64,000 nucleotides of DNA from Arthrobacter crystallopoietes (GTDB lineage Bacteria; Actinomycetota; Actinomycetes; Actinomycetales; Micrococcaceae), in assembly GCF_017603825.1 (NCBI RefSeq), contig NZ_CP072014.1, positions 62,001 to 126,000 of the forward strand, written 5' to 3'. Within the stretch, counting starts at the first letter, position 1, and every line of letters starts with the position of its first letter. The notes under the pieces are model-generated. The model made no database searches. It saw nothing but the letters and a program-made list of their open reading frames with translations, and had not been told where the DNA came from. This document shows positions 53,996-63,338 of this stretch, piece by piece. The translations under genes and the position numbers were made by a program.

Positions 53996-55375
53996 CTAGC
54001 CGACCTTGGCCAGGGCGGCGGCCAGCCGGGTGGTGGAGCGGGCCGGGTGATAGGGAACCGTCACCGCGCGACCGCCCCAGGTCTGCAGCAGCGCCGCTTC
54101 GGGCAGCTGGTCCGCCTTGTAGTCTCCGCCCTTGACCCAAAGGTCCGGCCGCAGCTGTTCCAGTGCGGCCTCCGGGGTCTGTTCGTCGAAGACCAGCACG
54201 GCGTCCACGCACTCCAGCGAGAGCAGCAGTTCGGCACGGTCCTGCTGGCCCATGATGGGACGGTCTTCGCCCTTGAGCCGGCTGACCGATGCGTCCGAGT
54301 TGAGGCAGACGATCAGGCAGTCACCTAAGCCGCGGGCCGCCGCCAAGGTCCGGGCGTGGCCGGCGTGCAACAGGTCGAAGCAGCCGCCGGTCGCCACCAC
54401 GGTGCCGCCGGCTTCGCGCGTCTGCCGGGCCACCCGCAGCGCATCCACACCGCCGCCGTGCAGCTGCTCCGGCGCGGCCTCTTCACGCAGACTGGCCACC
54501 CCGCCGGCGGCAAGGAAGGCGGCCGCTTGTTGCACGGCGCCCTCGGCCGCCGCCGGCAGCGGCTGCCCGCCCATCAGCCCGACGGCGAGCGCGCCGGCAA
54601 AGCGGTCACCGGCACCGCAGGGGTCCCCCGCCTGCACCTTGGGAGCGGGGATAACCTGCGGCAGGCCGTCGTCGGCCAGGACCAGTGCGCCGGCACCGCC
54701 GAGCGTGACGATTACCGAGCCGCACTGCCAGTTACGGCGCAGTTCCTCGGCTGCAAGGGCAGCCTCGCGGGCACCGCTGTCCTGCTTCGCGGAAAGCCCG
54801 GCTGCCCGGATCGCCTCCGGCAGATTGGGCGTGACCGCGGCGACGCCTGGCACCGGAGTGCTTCCGGAAGGATGCGGGTCCCAGACCACGGGTACCCTGC
54901 CGGCCAGCTCCTGCAGGAGTTCACGCAGCCGGGAATTCGCGGCCAGACCCCGCCCGTAGTCCGCCACGACCACGGCGTCGGCCTGTTCAAGGGCGGTGAG
55001 CATAGCATCGGTCACGTCGGGGATCTTCACCTCGCCGCAGCCCTCGTCGAACCGCACAACGCACTGGCCGGCGGCCCGGATCCGGGTCTTCACCGGTGTG
55101 GGCACACCGGAGTGACCGGCAATGACTTCTATCCCTCCAAGAGCGCCGCGCAGCTGTCCGGAGGCGCCGTCGTCGGACAGCACGGTGACCAGCCGGACGG
55201 CGTGCCCGTCGCGCTCCAGCATCCGTGCCACGAGCCCTGCGCCGCCGGCCCGGTAGTCCGTCTCCGCCACATCCACCACAGGCACCGGCGCATCCGGAGA
55301 CAGCCTGCTGGCGTCGCCGTGCACATCGGCGTCGAGCAGCACATCGCCGACCACCACAATGTTCTTCGGGCTCAT
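53996..55375 (-). CDS. hldE: bifunctional heptose 7-phosphate kinase / heptose 1-phosphate nucleotidyltransferase, HldE-like (copy 2)
   Basis: Second two-domain HldE-like enzyme, 459 residues, only moderately similar to copy 1. PfkB domain: IVVVGDVLLDADVHGDASRL, GAGD at 254-257 in DPCGAGDRFAG. Nucleotidyltransferase: ATGGCFDLLHAGHARTL with GCFD...AGH at 331-340, and WVKGGDYKADQLPEA. It lacks the low-complexity tail of copy 1. Its ATG overlaps the SIS-domain gene stop (ATGA). Having two in one locus suggests distinct anomers, substrates or a nucleotide other than ATP, or a division of kinase and transferase work. Confidence 0.9.
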   Translation of the reverse strand: MSPKNIVVVGDVLLDADVHGDASRLSPDAPVPVVDVAETDYRAGGAGLVARMLERDGHAVRLVTVLSDDGASGQLRGALGGIEVIAGHSGVPTPVKTRIRAAGQCVVRFDEGCGEVKIPDVTDAMLTALEQADAVVVADYGRGLAANSRLRELLQELAGRVPVVWDPHPSGSTPVPGVAAVTPNLPEAIRAAGLSAKQDSGAREAALAAEELRRNWQCGSVIVTLGGAGALVLADDGLPQVIPAPKVQAGDPCGAGDRFAGALAVGLMGGQPLPAAAEGAVQQAAAFLAAGGVASLREEAAPEQLHGGGVDALRVARQTREAGGTVVATGGCFDLLHAGHARTLAAARGLGDCLIVCLNSDASVSRLKGEDRPIMGQQDRAELLLSLECVDAVLVFDEQTPEAALEQLRPDLWVKGGDYKADQLPEAALLQTWGGRAVTVPYHPARSTTRLAAALAKVG

Positions 55376-56199
55376 GAATGCCTCCTTCTGTCCGTACTGC
55401 GCGGACTGGCCTTGCGGCCCGGGCCTGCCGAGGTTACTCCGGCCGTGGCTTCGGCCGCCCGGCGCCGGGACACCTCGGCGTCAAAAGCCCGGCAGATGGC
55501 ATGCAGGGCCATCAGGTGCCCCTCCTGCACATTGGCTGGCAGCGCATCGATGGCGATGTAGTCGTCACATACCTTGGTCAGCGGATTCGGGGCACTGCCG
55601 GTCAGCGCCCAGGTGGTCACGCCCAGGCTCCGGGCGGCCTCCACCGCATTGAGCAGGTTGGCGCTCTTGCCGCTGGTGGTCAGCAGCACCAGCACATCCC
55701 CCTCGCGCCCGTGGCCGCGCACCTGCCGGGCGAACAGCTGGTCGAAACCGTAGTCGTTGCCGATGGCGGTCACGGCGGAGGTTTCCGCATGCAGCGAGAT
55801 GGCCGAGAACGCCTCCCGCTCGCCGTCGAAGCGGCCCACCAGCTCTGCTGTCAGGTGCTGCGCCTCCGCAGCGGATCCGCCGTTGCCGGCTGCCAGCAGC
55901 CGCTGCCCGCCGAGCAGCCGGTCGGCCAGGTCGATGCCCCAGGCCGCGAGCTGCGGCGCCTGGCTGCGCAGGGAATCGACGGCCGGAGCCACCTGCTGCA
56001 AATGCGCCAGCACCGCGTCCAGACCCTCGGCCAGTTCCCCGCCGGCGCCGTCCTGGCGTTCCGGGTCGGGAACAGCGGAAGCCACGACGGCGGGACTCGG
56101 CACCGGGATAAGTGCGGGCCCTTGCGGCCGGACGTAAGTTTCCGGCTCCGTCTGGGTCCGGCCGGCGGTCTGGGTGGTGGTGATCGATACTGGTCTCAC
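55372..56199 (-). CDS. gmhA: sedoheptulose 7-phosphate isomerase-like SIS-domain protein (GmhA)
   Basis: Predicted to isomerise sedoheptulose 7-phosphate to D-glycero-D-manno-heptose 7-phosphate, the first step of heptose synthesis. In 275 residues from GTG 56199 the SIS core at about 65-250 shows [48 protein letters not shown] and [20 protein letters not shown], as in E. coli GmhA. About 60 extra N-terminal residues look disordered. GTGA overlap with the upstream glycosyltransferase and ATGA overlap with hldE2 tie it to the operon. Confidence 0.9.
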   Translation of the reverse strand: MRPVSITTTQTAGRTQTEPETYVRPQGPALIPVPSPAVVASAVPDPERQDGAGGELAEGLDAVLAHLQQVAPAVDSLRSQAPQLAAWGIDLADRLLGGQRLLAAGNGGSAAEAQHLTAELVGRFDGEREAFSAISLHAETSAVTAIGNDYGFDQLFARQVRGHGREGDVLVLLTTSGKSANLLNAVEAARSLGVTTWALTGSAPNPLTKVCDDYIAIDALPANVQEGHLMALHAICRAFDAEVSRRRAAEATAGVTSAGPGRKASPRSTDRRRHS

Positions 56200-57458
56200 A
56201 ATGCTTCCCCTTCCAGCTGGCGCACGGCCCCGCTCAGGGCACCGGAGTTCCGGGCCAGGTTGTAGGCCTTTTCGGTATCGGCGGCCACGCGGTCCCAGGA
56301 GTAACGGGTGCGGACCCGTTTCCGGCCGGCCCGGCCCAGCTCCTGGGCCAGCTGCGGATCCCGCAGCAGCTCCGCCAGAGCGCAGGCCACCGCTTCGGGA
56401 TCCTTCGGCGGCACCTGCAGACCGGTCTTGCGGTCCACCACTGTGTCGATCAGACCGCCCACGGAAGCCGCGACCACCGGAACGCCGCAGGCCATGGCTT
56501 CCAGCGGCACAATGCCGAACGGCTCGTACCACGGCACGCAGACCACGGCGTCCGCGCTGCGCAGCACGGTGGGGATCTTGTCCTGCGGGATTTGGCCGCG
56601 CAGCACCACCTGGTCCGCAACACCGAGCTCGCCGGCCAGCTCCATCAAACGCTGCGCTTCGGGGTCCCCGGCCAGCCCATCCGGCCCGGAAGCTCCGCCG
56701 ACCACCAGCAGTTCGACGTCGTCAATCCCTTGGTCTTTCAGCAGCCGCAGCGCGCGGACCACCAGGTCAACGCCCTTGCGCGGCACCAGCCGGCCCACGC
56801 TCATGATCCGGTGGCGGCGGCCGCGCGGCTCGACCTCGCCGGTGGCGCCGAACAGCTCCAGATCCACCCCGCAAGGGGCAATGGAGATGTTGCTCCGGGG
56901 CACACCCATGGCGGTCAGTTCGAAGACCTCGTCGGAGCAGGTGGCGATAATGCGGTCCACGTTGCGTCCCACGGACGGTTCCAGCCACGCGCGCTGGGCG
57001 GGGCTGGTGTCCTGCACGCCCTGGTGCCGGCGCTTGACCGTGCCGAGGGCGTGGAACGTCTGCAGCACGGGCACCGGGTAACCGGAACCGTAGTTGCGCC
57101 GGGCGGCGTCGAGGGCGGCGACGCCGGACATCCAGAAATGACCGTGGACGATATCCGGCGGGTTGCAGTCCCAGTCCGCGGAGATTCCGTCCGCCAGCTG
57201 GCCCATGAACGGCAGCAGTTCGTCCTTGGACACCGGCTCGGGCGGTCCGGCATCGATATGGACCACTTCCACGCCGGGCCGCATCCGCACTCGCGTAGGC
57301 AGGGCCGCATTGTCCCGCCGGGTATAAACGGTGATGGAGTGCCCGCGCTTGGCCAAGGAGGCAGAAAGGGCTGCGACGTGCACGTTCTGCCCGCCGGCGT
57401 CCACTCCTCCCAGTACGGCCAGCGGGCTGGCGTGTTCGGAAACCATGGAAATCCTCAC
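56196..57458 (-). CDS. glycosyltransferase family 4
   Basis: GT-B glycosyltransferase of 420 residues. I use GTG 57458 (AGGAG upstream, GTGA overlap with the previous stop); an ATG 12 bases later is possible. [22 protein letters not shown] is the GT4 N-terminal glycine-rich loop, [16 protein letters not shown] the central motif, and [21 protein letters not shown] the donor-binding E-x7-E signature. Similar to MshA/sucrose-synthase-like GT4 enzymes. Probably transfers a hexose or heptose in the locus glycan. Confidence 0.91.
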   Translation of the reverse strand: MRISMVSEHASPLAVLGGVDAGGQNVHVAALSASLAKRGHSITVYTRRDNAALPTRVRMRPGVEVVHIDAGPPEPVSKDELLPFMGQLADGISADWDCNPPDIVHGHFWMSGVAALDAARRNYGSGYPVPVLQTFHALGTVKRRHQGVQDTSPAQRAWLEPSVGRNVDRIIATCSDEVFELTAMGVPRSNISIAPCGVDLELFGATGEVEPRGRRHRIMSVGRLVPRKGVDLVVRALRLLKDQGIDDVELLVVGGASGPDGLAGDPEAQRLMELAGELGVADQVVLRGQIPQDKIPTVLRSADAVVCVPWYEPFGIVPLEAMACGVPVVAASVGGLIDTVVDRKTGLQVPPKDPEAVACALAELLRDPQLAQELGRAGRKRVRTRYSWDRVAADTEKAYNLARNSGALSGAVRQLEGEAL

Positions 57459-58459
57459 AGCTCTCTCCTCTCGTTCGCTGCAATAACCCTGCCGGCGTGT
57501 GTCCTCGTTTCGGCGAGGACCGCGTCCCAGTTGTTCAGGAAGGCGGCCAGTCCGTGGCGCTGCAGCACGGTTTCGCGTGCTACGGCGCCGCGGGCGCGGG
57601 CCTCCTCGGGTTCCTGCACCAGCCGTGCCGCTTCCCGTCGTAACTCGTCCACATTCGTGGAGATGGCGCCGGCCTCCGGCGGAACCGCACGGGCCGCTTC
57701 GGTGGTGGCCAGCGCGATGACGGGCATCCCCAGGTGCATGGCTTCCAGCAGAGCCAGGCCCAGCGAGGTCCAGCGCAGCGGATGCACGTACGCGCGGCAA
57801 CGCGCCAGTTCGGCATGCAGCAACTTGCCGGGCAGATCGCCGCGGACGGTCAGCTGGTCCGGTCCCAGCCCGGTGGCCGAGGCGAGTTCGTCCGTGCCCA
57901 TGCCGAAGACTTCTAGATGGCCGGCCAGCGCGAATTCGGGCAGCAGGTCCGTGCCGGTCACCCGCCAGCGGCGGACGGGTTCGTTGACCACTACGGCCAG
58001 ATGGTCCAGCTCGCCGGTGTAGAGGTGTCCGGGGTCCACGACACCGTGTTCGATCACCGTAGTGGGCGCAGTGCCGCAGTCCCAGAACAGCCGGTTGAAG
58101 TGGGTCACGTGCACCACCGGGATGGATTGCTGGTCCGCCAGCGGGTGCAGGGAATTGGGCACATCACCCTTGGGCGTGTTGTGCTCGAGGAAGACCGCGG
58201 GAATGTCGCGGCCCGGGCGCCTTCCCAGCAGCCGCTCGCATTCGGCCAGTTCCTCCGGCCGCTGCAGCACCACGACGTCGATATCCTCCTCGCGCAGGTC
58301 CTCCGGCGCGACATCGCGGACATTTTCGGGCCAATCGCGGCCGGCCCGGCCCAGGCCCCAGGGTCCGCCGTCGGGCGTTGCGGGCAGCAAGTATTCGTGG
58401 CTGCCGCGCACAAACGCGTCGGTCCAGCCGCCGTGGACGTGCCAAAGCAGTATTTTCAT
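57455..58459 (-). CDS. glycosyltransferase (GT-B fold)
   Basis: GT-B type enzyme of 334 residues. [26 protein letters not shown] is the N-terminal Rossmann start, [16 protein letters not shown] and [14 protein letters not shown] form the acceptor-side loop, and [28 protein letters not shown] is the donor-binding part. Assignment to GT4 or a close family is likely. Overlaps GT9 upstream (ATGA) and GT4 downstream (GTGA). Confidence 0.85.
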   Translation of the reverse strand: MKILLWHVHGGWTDAFVRGSHEYLLPATPDGGPWGLGRAGRDWPENVRDVAPEDLREEDIDVVVLQRPEELAECERLLGRRPGRDIPAVFLEHNTPKGDVPNSLHPLADQQSIPVVHVTHFNRLFWDCGTAPTTVIEHGVVDPGHLYTGELDHLAVVVNEPVRRWRVTGTDLLPEFALAGHLEVFGMGTDELASATGLGPDQLTVRGDLPGKLLHAELARCRAYVHPLRWTSLGLALLEAMHLGMPVIALATTEAARAVPPEAGAISTNVDELRREAARLVQEPEEARARGAVARETVLQRHGLAAFLNNWDAVLAETRTHAGRVIAANERREL

Positions 58460-59523
58460 GCGTTCCTCGTCTCTCTGCGGGTGGGCAAGGACGTAACTCC
58501 GGTGGTCAGCCGCTGCACGGCCGCCACCACTTCTTCGGGTTCAACACTGGACAGGCAGGGGTGGCCGGGCACCGGGCAGACACGGGCGCGGCTGAGCCGG
58601 CACGGCGCGTTCTGGTCCCCCAGCAGTTCCAGCGGCACTTTATACGGCGCCCAGCGCACGGCCGGGACCACCGGGGCGAAAAGGCTGACCACGGGAGTTC
58701 CGACGGCGGCCGCCAGATGCGCGGGACCGGTATTACCGGTTACGACGGCGGAAGCACCGGCCAGGACGCCGGACAGGCTTTGCAGGTCCGTCCGGCCGCC
58801 CAGGTCCAGGGCGTCCGGACCTGCCACCGTCGCGGTCAATTCCGCCTCTGCGGGCCCGCCGCTGACCACCACGCGGTAGCCGGCCGCGATGAGCAGTTCC
58901 ACCGCGGCGGCATGGTGCAGCGGCGGCCACGCCCTCGCGGGGACGGCGGCGCCGGGATGGACGACGATGTACGGTTCGGCGCCAACCAGCCAGCCCACAT
59001 CCGGAACGTCGCGCACGCGCAACCGTCCGTCGTCGTTAGCCGGCAGACGGTAGCCCGCGGCTGCGGCGATCTGCAGGGCGCGCTCGGCCTCCGGCTGGTC
59101 TTCGGGGAAGTCTTCACCGGGCTTGAGCCGCGCATCCAGCAGTGAGCCAGCATAATCCGTGGAGGCCGCGGTAATCCGTTCCACCCCGGCCAGTCGCAGC
59201 AGCATGGCCAGCGGCAGCGGGGACTGGTGGAACGACGTCAGGATCACGGCTTCTTCTATGCGGCGGCTGCGCACCCAATCGCACAGCGCGGCGAGGTGGT
59301 CCTCGGTGACCGGCGGCGCCGGATCCACAATCCACGGGCTGGCCCAGGTGAAGACGTCGGTGACCCCCGGCAGCAGCTGTGCCGCCGCGGTCCCCTGCGG
59401 CCCGCACAGCATCAGGACCTCGTTGGGCCGGCCGGCCCTGCCAGCGACGACGGCACGGACGGCAGGACCCGCAAGCAACACGTCCCCTGCGCTGTCCAGT
59501 CTGGCTACCAGCACCCGGCTCAT
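58456..59523 (-). CDS. glycosyltransferase family 9 (heptosyltransferase-like)
   Basis: GT-B transferase of 355 residues in the ADP-heptose:LPS heptosyltransferase family. MSRVLVARLDSAGDVLLAGPAVRAVVAG opens the domain; IVVHPGAAVPARAWPPLHHAAAVELL and ASAVVTGNTGPAHLAAAVGTPVVSLFAPVVPA are the C-terminal family motifs. A Cys-containing stretch (APCRLSRARVCPVPGHPC) near the end is like the other locus GT9 enzymes. Overlaps gmhB upstream and the next transferase by 4 bases each. Confidence 0.92.
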   Translation of the reverse strand: MSRVLVARLDSAGDVLLAGPAVRAVVAGRAGRPNEVLMLCGPQGTAAAQLLPGVTDVFTWASPWIVDPAPPVTEDHLAALCDWVRSRRIEEAVILTSFHQSPLPLAMLLRLAGVERITAASTDYAGSLLDARLKPGEDFPEDQPEAERALQIAAAAGYRLPANDDGRLRVRDVPDVGWLVGAEPYIVVHPGAAVPARAWPPLHHAAAVELLIAAGYRVVVSGGPAEAELTATVAGPDALDLGGRTDLQSLSGVLAGASAVVTGNTGPAHLAAAVGTPVVSLFAPVVPAVRWAPYKVPLELLGDQNAPCRLSRARVCPVPGHPCLSSVEPEEVVAAVQRLTTGVTSLPTRRETRNA

Positions 59524-60110
59524 AGGCTGCCCCGCACCACGTCGCCGTTCCGGACTAGGCCGCCGTCCGGCAGCCAGCCGGTTCCCAGCAGCAGCTCAAG
59601 GGCCGCGGCCAGATCTGGCGCGACCAGCTCCGCCGCGTTGACTTCCTCGGCACGTGTTACCGGAGTTGGCACCAGCACGCCGGTTGCTCCGGCTGCGGCT
59701 GCCGCCTCGACGTCGGCACCGATGTCCCCGATGAAAGCGACTTCGGAAGGCTGCAGGCCGAGCCGGCGGCAGGCGCTGAGGACCATCCCCGGCGCCGGCT
59801 TCCGGCACTCGCATCCGTCCGCGGGGCCGTGCGGGCAGACTTCCCAGAGGTCGAACGGTCCCAGCAGTTCCTCGACCCTGGCGTTAACCGCGTCGACCTG
59901 CGGGCGCTGCAGCAGACCGCGGGCAATGCCTGACTGGTTGGTCAGCACACCGCAGCGCAGTCCGGCACGGCGGACCGCGTCAAGGGCCTCGGCCGCGCCG
60001 GGCATTGGCCGGACCAGTTGCGGGTCCGCGTTGTACGGAACGTCCACCACCAGCGTGCCGTCCCGGTCGAAGAGGACGGCCTGCGGCGGATCAATAACGT
60101 GGCGACTCAT
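59520..60110 (-). CDS. gmhB: D-glycero-beta-D-manno-heptose 1,7-bisphosphate 7-phosphatase-like HAD hydrolase (GmhB)
   Basis: HAD-IIIA phosphatase, 196 residues, removing the 7-phosphate in heptose synthesis. Nucleophile Asp15 and Asp17 in FDRDGTLV, LTNQSGIARG as motif II, the zinc loop Cys92-His94-Cys100-Cys102 (CPHGPADGCECRKP) that is typical of GmhB, and GDIGADVEAAAAAG as motif IV. First gene of the operon with GT9, GT, GT4, gmhA, hldE2. Its specificity is inferred from the zinc loop and context. Confidence 0.92.
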   Translation of the reverse strand: MSRHVIDPPQAVLFDRDGTLVVDVPYNADPQLVRPMPGAAEALDAVRRAGLRCGVLTNQSGIARGLLQRPQVDAVNARVEELLGPFDLWEVCPHGPADGCECRKPAPGMVLSACRRLGLQPSEVAFIGDIGADVEAAAAAGATGVLVPTPVTRAEEVNAAELVAPDLAAALELLLGTGWLPDGGLVRNGDVVRGSL

Positions 60111-60257
60111 ACCAGCACTGTTCCCGTAGAAGCAGCGGCCTAAACACTTCCGCTGCTACTTCTTTTACTTCTTCTCCCGGTTCGCCCCGTTCCCGCCTGC
60201 CCGGCCGCAGCATATGGCACGATAAAACGAACACGAGCGGAAGGACATTGCACCACC

Positions 60258-61214
60258 ATGGAGCCATTGATCCGGGACGGACTGGAGCCCGACGGCAGGC
60301 CGGAACTGCTGGTGCTGCGCGCCTTGAAGCTCGGCGACCTGCTGGTGGCGGTCCCCGCCCTGCATGCCCTGCGGCGGGCCTACCCGGACCACCGCATCAT
60401 CTACGCCGCACAGGGCTGGCTCCGTCCGATGATCGAGCTGGTCGGTTCCGTGGATGACCTGCTGGATACGCACGGCTTGGACGTTCCGTTGGCGCTCTCC
60501 CCGGGACGGGTGGACGTTGCGGTGAACCTGCATGGCAGCGGGCCTGAGAGCCGCGGCCGGATTAGGGCTTTGCAGGCCAAACGCATCATTGGCCACCTGT
60601 CCGAGGAGTGGGACGGTCCGTGCTGGCAGGACGGCGTCCATGAACGCGAGCGCTGGGCACGGCTGGTCCACTGGCATGGCATTGACGCCGATCCGCTCGA
60701 CTACCGGCTGCAGTCACCGGCGGTTGCCAGTCCCCGCCCGGGTGCCGTGGTCATCCATGTGGGCGCCGCGTACGGCAGCCGGCTCTGGCCTGTGGAACGC
60801 TTCGCCGAAGTCGCGCGGGAACTGGCCGCAGCCGGACATGAGGTACTCTTTACCGGCAGCAGCGGCGAGAGGCCCCGTGCCGAAAAAGTGGCAGCCGCCG
60901 CTGGCCTCCCCGCCGAAACCGTGGTGGCAGGCGAGCTGGGGCTGGGTGAATTCGCGGCGGCCGTCGCGGAAGCATCACTGGTCATTTCGGCAGACACCGG
61001 TGCCGCCCACCTCGCCTCCGCGTACGGCCGCCCCTCCGTGGTCATCTTCGGGCCGGCCCCGGTATCCGAATGGGGTCCGCCGCCCGGACCGCACATCGTG
61101 CTGACGAACGAATCGCTCCGCGTCGGGGACACTTTCTCGGACCAGCCGGATCCGGCGCTCCTGGCCGTCAGCGTGCAGGATGTGTTATCGGCGGTGTCCC
61201 GGCTGGGCATCTGA
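60258..61214 (+). CDS. glycosyltransferase family 9 (heptosyltransferase-like)
   Basis: GT-B transferase of 318 residues. ELLVLRALKLGDLLVAVPALHALRRAYP is a textbook GT9 start, KRIIGHLSEEWDGPCWQ and VVIHVGAAYGSRLWPVERFAEVARELAAAG follow, and SLVISADTGAAHLASAYGRPSVVIFGP completes the family pattern. Divergent from gmhB across 147 bases, so both operons may share a control region. Third GT9 gene of the locus. Confidence 0.93.
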   Translation: MEPLIRDGLEPDGRPELLVLRALKLGDLLVAVPALHALRRAYPDHRIIYAAQGWLRPMIELVGSVDDLLDTHGLDVPLALSPGRVDVAVNLHGSGPESRGRIRALQAKRIIGHLSEEWDGPCWQDGVHERERWARLVHWHGIDADPLDYRLQSPAVASPRPGAVVIHVGAAYGSRLWPVERFAEVARELAAAGHEVLFTGSSGERPRAEKVAAAAGLPAETVVAGELGLGEFAAAVAEASLVISADTGAAHLASAYGRPSVVIFGPAPVSEWGPPPGPHIVLTNESLRVGDTFSDQPDPALLAVSVQDVLSAVSRLGI

Positions 61215-61238
61215 ATTACCCCGGGGGATACCTTGCAA

Positions 61239-62012
61239 CTAGGCAGTGCGCACGCGGGCCGTGTCGGCCTCGTGGTCTCCCAGCAATTGGCGCTGCAGCT
61301 TTACCAGGATGCGGGCCAGCGCACGGGAAACCTGCATTTGGGTCATGCCCACCCGCTCCCCGACCCGCTGCTGGGATTCCTCCTCGAAGTACCGGTAGTA
61401 CAGCAGCTGCTGCTCGCGCCGGTCGAGCTCGCGGATGGCGCCGCGCAGCACGAGCATCTCCTCCGCTTTCTCCAGCCTGTTGTCATTGCCGCCCAGCGTG
61501 TCTGCCAGATGCCGGCCGTCCGCATCCGCTTCCAGCGATTCCGGACGCAGGCTGTTCTGGCAATTCAGCGCCTCGGCTACGGACTGCAGGCTCTCGCCCA
61601 GGTCTTCCGCCAGCTCGGACAGGAATGGGTCCCGCCCCAGCCGCTGAGCCAGGGCCGGCCCGGCTTTGGCCGCCGCGGTGCGCAGATCCTGGACATGACG
61701 CGGCGGCCGGATTACCCAGCAGCTGTCCCGCAGGTAGCGCTTGAGCTCGCCGGTCACTGTGGGCATCGCGTAAGCGGGAAAGTCGGTTCCGCGTTCAGGG
61801 TCGAAACCCCGTACTGCCTTGAGCAGTCCCATCCGCGCAACCTGCTTCAGGTCATCGAGCTCGCGTCCGGTTCCGACATAGTTGCGTGCAGCCGTTTCCG
61901 CAATGTCCAGGTGTCCCAGCACCAGTTCCTCTTCAAGCGCCTGGCGAAGCGATCCTCTTGCACGGCGTGCCTGACGAAACAGGTTTTTGTTGTGGCTACT
62001 GGCAAGCTGCAT
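61239..62012 (-). CDS. SigB/SigF-like RNA polymerase sigma factor
   Basis: Group 3 sigma-70 factor of 257 residues, of the stress/sporulation branch. Region 2: HLDIAETAARNYVGTGRELDDLKQVARMGLLKAVRGFDP; region 3: PALAQRLGRDPFLSELAEDLG; region 4: LDRREQQLLYYRYFEEESQQRVGERVGMTQMQVSRALARIL. Such factors are normally held by an anti-sigma kinase and released by a STAS antagonist. Only a frameshifted STAS-like frame lies upstream, and no RsbW gene is present. The 158-base leader contains a TAAGCATGCTTA palindrome (62077-62088) and an ACGCGG/CCGCGT hairpin (62042-62058). Confidence 0.92.
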   Translation of the reverse strand: MQLASSHNKNLFRQARRARGSLRQALEEELVLGHLDIAETAARNYVGTGRELDDLKQVARMGLLKAVRGFDPERGTDFPAYAMPTVTGELKRYLRDSCWVIRPPRHVQDLRTAAAKAGPALAQRLGRDPFLSELAEDLGESLQSVAEALNCQNSLRPESLEADADGRHLADTLGGNDNRLEKAEEMLVLRGAIRELDRREQQLLYYRYFEEESQQRVGERVGMTQMQVSRALARILVKLQRQLLGDHEADTARVRTA

Positions 62013-62170
62013 AACCGTTGACTCTCCTGATCAGGGGAACCACGCGGCGTATCCGCGTCTCCACTTCAGGGAAACATAAGCATGCTTACATTTCAACGGT
62101 TCCGCTGGAAAGAGTTGCCGGAAAATCTTCTCCTACCCGGGGAGAAGAAGGTATAAGCCGAAGAAGCAGT

Positions 62171-62559
62171 TCATGCGCTGCACAGGTGCAGTTGCCCCGG
62201 GGCGTCAGCGCCAGTGACCGCTGTCCCCTCATCCGCCCGACAAACCGGGAAAAGCTTCAGCAACAGCAGTACAACGACGCCGACACCGCCCAGGACACAG
62301 CACACCTCGGAATAGATCGCCGTCGCGCTGGTGCTGGAGGGCCCGGGCAGGTAGCCAAGCAGTTCGAGGGCCCGGGTTTCAATGTGGCTCGCCTCACGCA
62401 AATCCAGGGTGAGGGAGACGTCAGCAGCCAGGGAGCGCGCCGGATTCAGGACGCACAGCAACGCCTGGCAGCCAGCGGTAGTCAGGCAGCCCGGACATCT
62501 ATGCGCGCGGATTCGAGCCCGGCGTCAAGGCCGACAACGAGCTGCAGTTTATGATCCAT
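62171..62559 (-). pseudogene. STAS-domain (anti-sigma factor antagonist-like) gene with a frameshift
   Basis: From ATG 62559 the frame reads MDHKLQLVVGLDAGLESARI and stops after 25 residues, but shifting frame by one base at about 62485-62492 continues as GCLTTAGCQALLCVLNPARS, then VSLTLDLREASHIETRALEL, as in STAS domains. The downstream part is open to 62171 and ends in a hydrophobic stretch. A lost base, a sequencing error or programmed frameshifting are possible. It lies next to the sigma factor gene, the usual partner of a STAS antagonist. Confidence 0.55.
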
Positions 62560-62633
62560 TAATCAATCCCGGGGAGTATACGCCTTAAGGGCTACTGCTT
62601 ACCCCGCCCTCCAAGTAATCCAGACTGGGGAGA

Positions 62634-63008
62634 TCACAAAGGCGGCCGGCCGGCCTCCGGGACGTTGTGCTGCCGTTCACGCGTCGGCTGCTTGGAATCC
62701 ACAACCTTCAGCCCTATCACGCAACCAATGATCCCGACGAGGAAAAGAACCTTCAGCAGCCCCGCGGCCTCACCGGTAAAGGCCACCGCGTAGGCGACGG
62801 TCAGCACCGCCCCCACACCTGTCCAGACGGCATAGGCCGTGCCGATCGGGATTCCCCGCATGGCATACCCCAGGCCCACCATGCTCAGGGACAGGGCAAT
62901 AAAGAACAGCACTGTCGGTCCGGGGCGCGAGAGCCCCTCCGACGCCCCGAGTGCGGTTGCCCAGACGGCTTCCAGTACGGCGCTGATAAGCAAGACGGTC
63001 CAATGCAT
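62634..63008 (-). CDS. SMR-family transporter, guanidinium-exporter-like subunit
   Basis: Four-helix small multidrug resistance transporter, 124 residues. Catalytic Glu13 is in SAVLEAVWATALG, and PIGTAYAVWTGVGAVLTV closely matches the PVGTAYAVWTGIGAV signature of SugE/Gdx guanidinium exporters. A polar C-terminal tail follows. It is the downstream member of a pair, starting 3 bases after the first stop, so the two probably form a heterodimer. The guanidine-III riboswitch upstream supports guanidinium export. Confidence 0.9.
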   Translation of the reverse strand: MHWTVLLISAVLEAVWATALGASEGLSRPGPTVLFFIALSLSMVGLGYAMRGIPIGTAYAVWTGVGAVLTVAYAVAFTGEAAGLLKVLFLVGIIGCVIGLKVVDSKQPTRERQHNVPEAGRPPL

Positions 63009-63011
63009 GGC

Positions 63012-63326
63012 TCAACCCACCGCCTTCAGGCCTACCACACAGCCGATAATGCCCAGCAGCAGCAGCACCTTCGCCCACGAAACCGTCTCGCCGCCGAAGG
63101 CCATCGAGTAGGCCGCCGTGAGCACAGCACCCACGCCGACCCAGACCGCGTAAGCGGTGCCGACAGGGATCGCCGTCATAACGTAGGCCAGGCCGGCCAT
63201 GCTGGCGGTCATCGACACGAAGAACGTGATTGTCGGCCACAGCCGCCGGAAGTTCTTGGACGCGCCCAGCGCCGTCGCCCACACCGCTTCGAGCACACCG
63301 GACAGGATCAGTATTATCCATTCCAT
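63012..63326 (-). CDS. SMR-family transporter, guanidinium-exporter-like subunit (riboswitch-controlled)
   Basis: Four-helix SMR protein of 104 residues. Glu13 in SGVLEAVWATALG and PVGTAYAVWVGVGAVLTAAYS match Gdx-type exporters. AAAGGA is 6 bases before ATG 63326 and directly follows the 3' end of a guanidine-III riboswitch, so ligand binding should control access to the ribosome site. First gene of the two-gene export operon. Confidence 0.92.
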   Translation of the reverse strand: MEWIILILSGVLEAVWATALGASKNFRRLWPTITFFVSMTASMAGLAYVMTAIPVGTAYAVWVGVGAVLTAAYSMAFGGETVSWAKVLLLLGIIGCVVGLKAVG

Positions 63327-63338
63327 CGGAAGTCCTTT

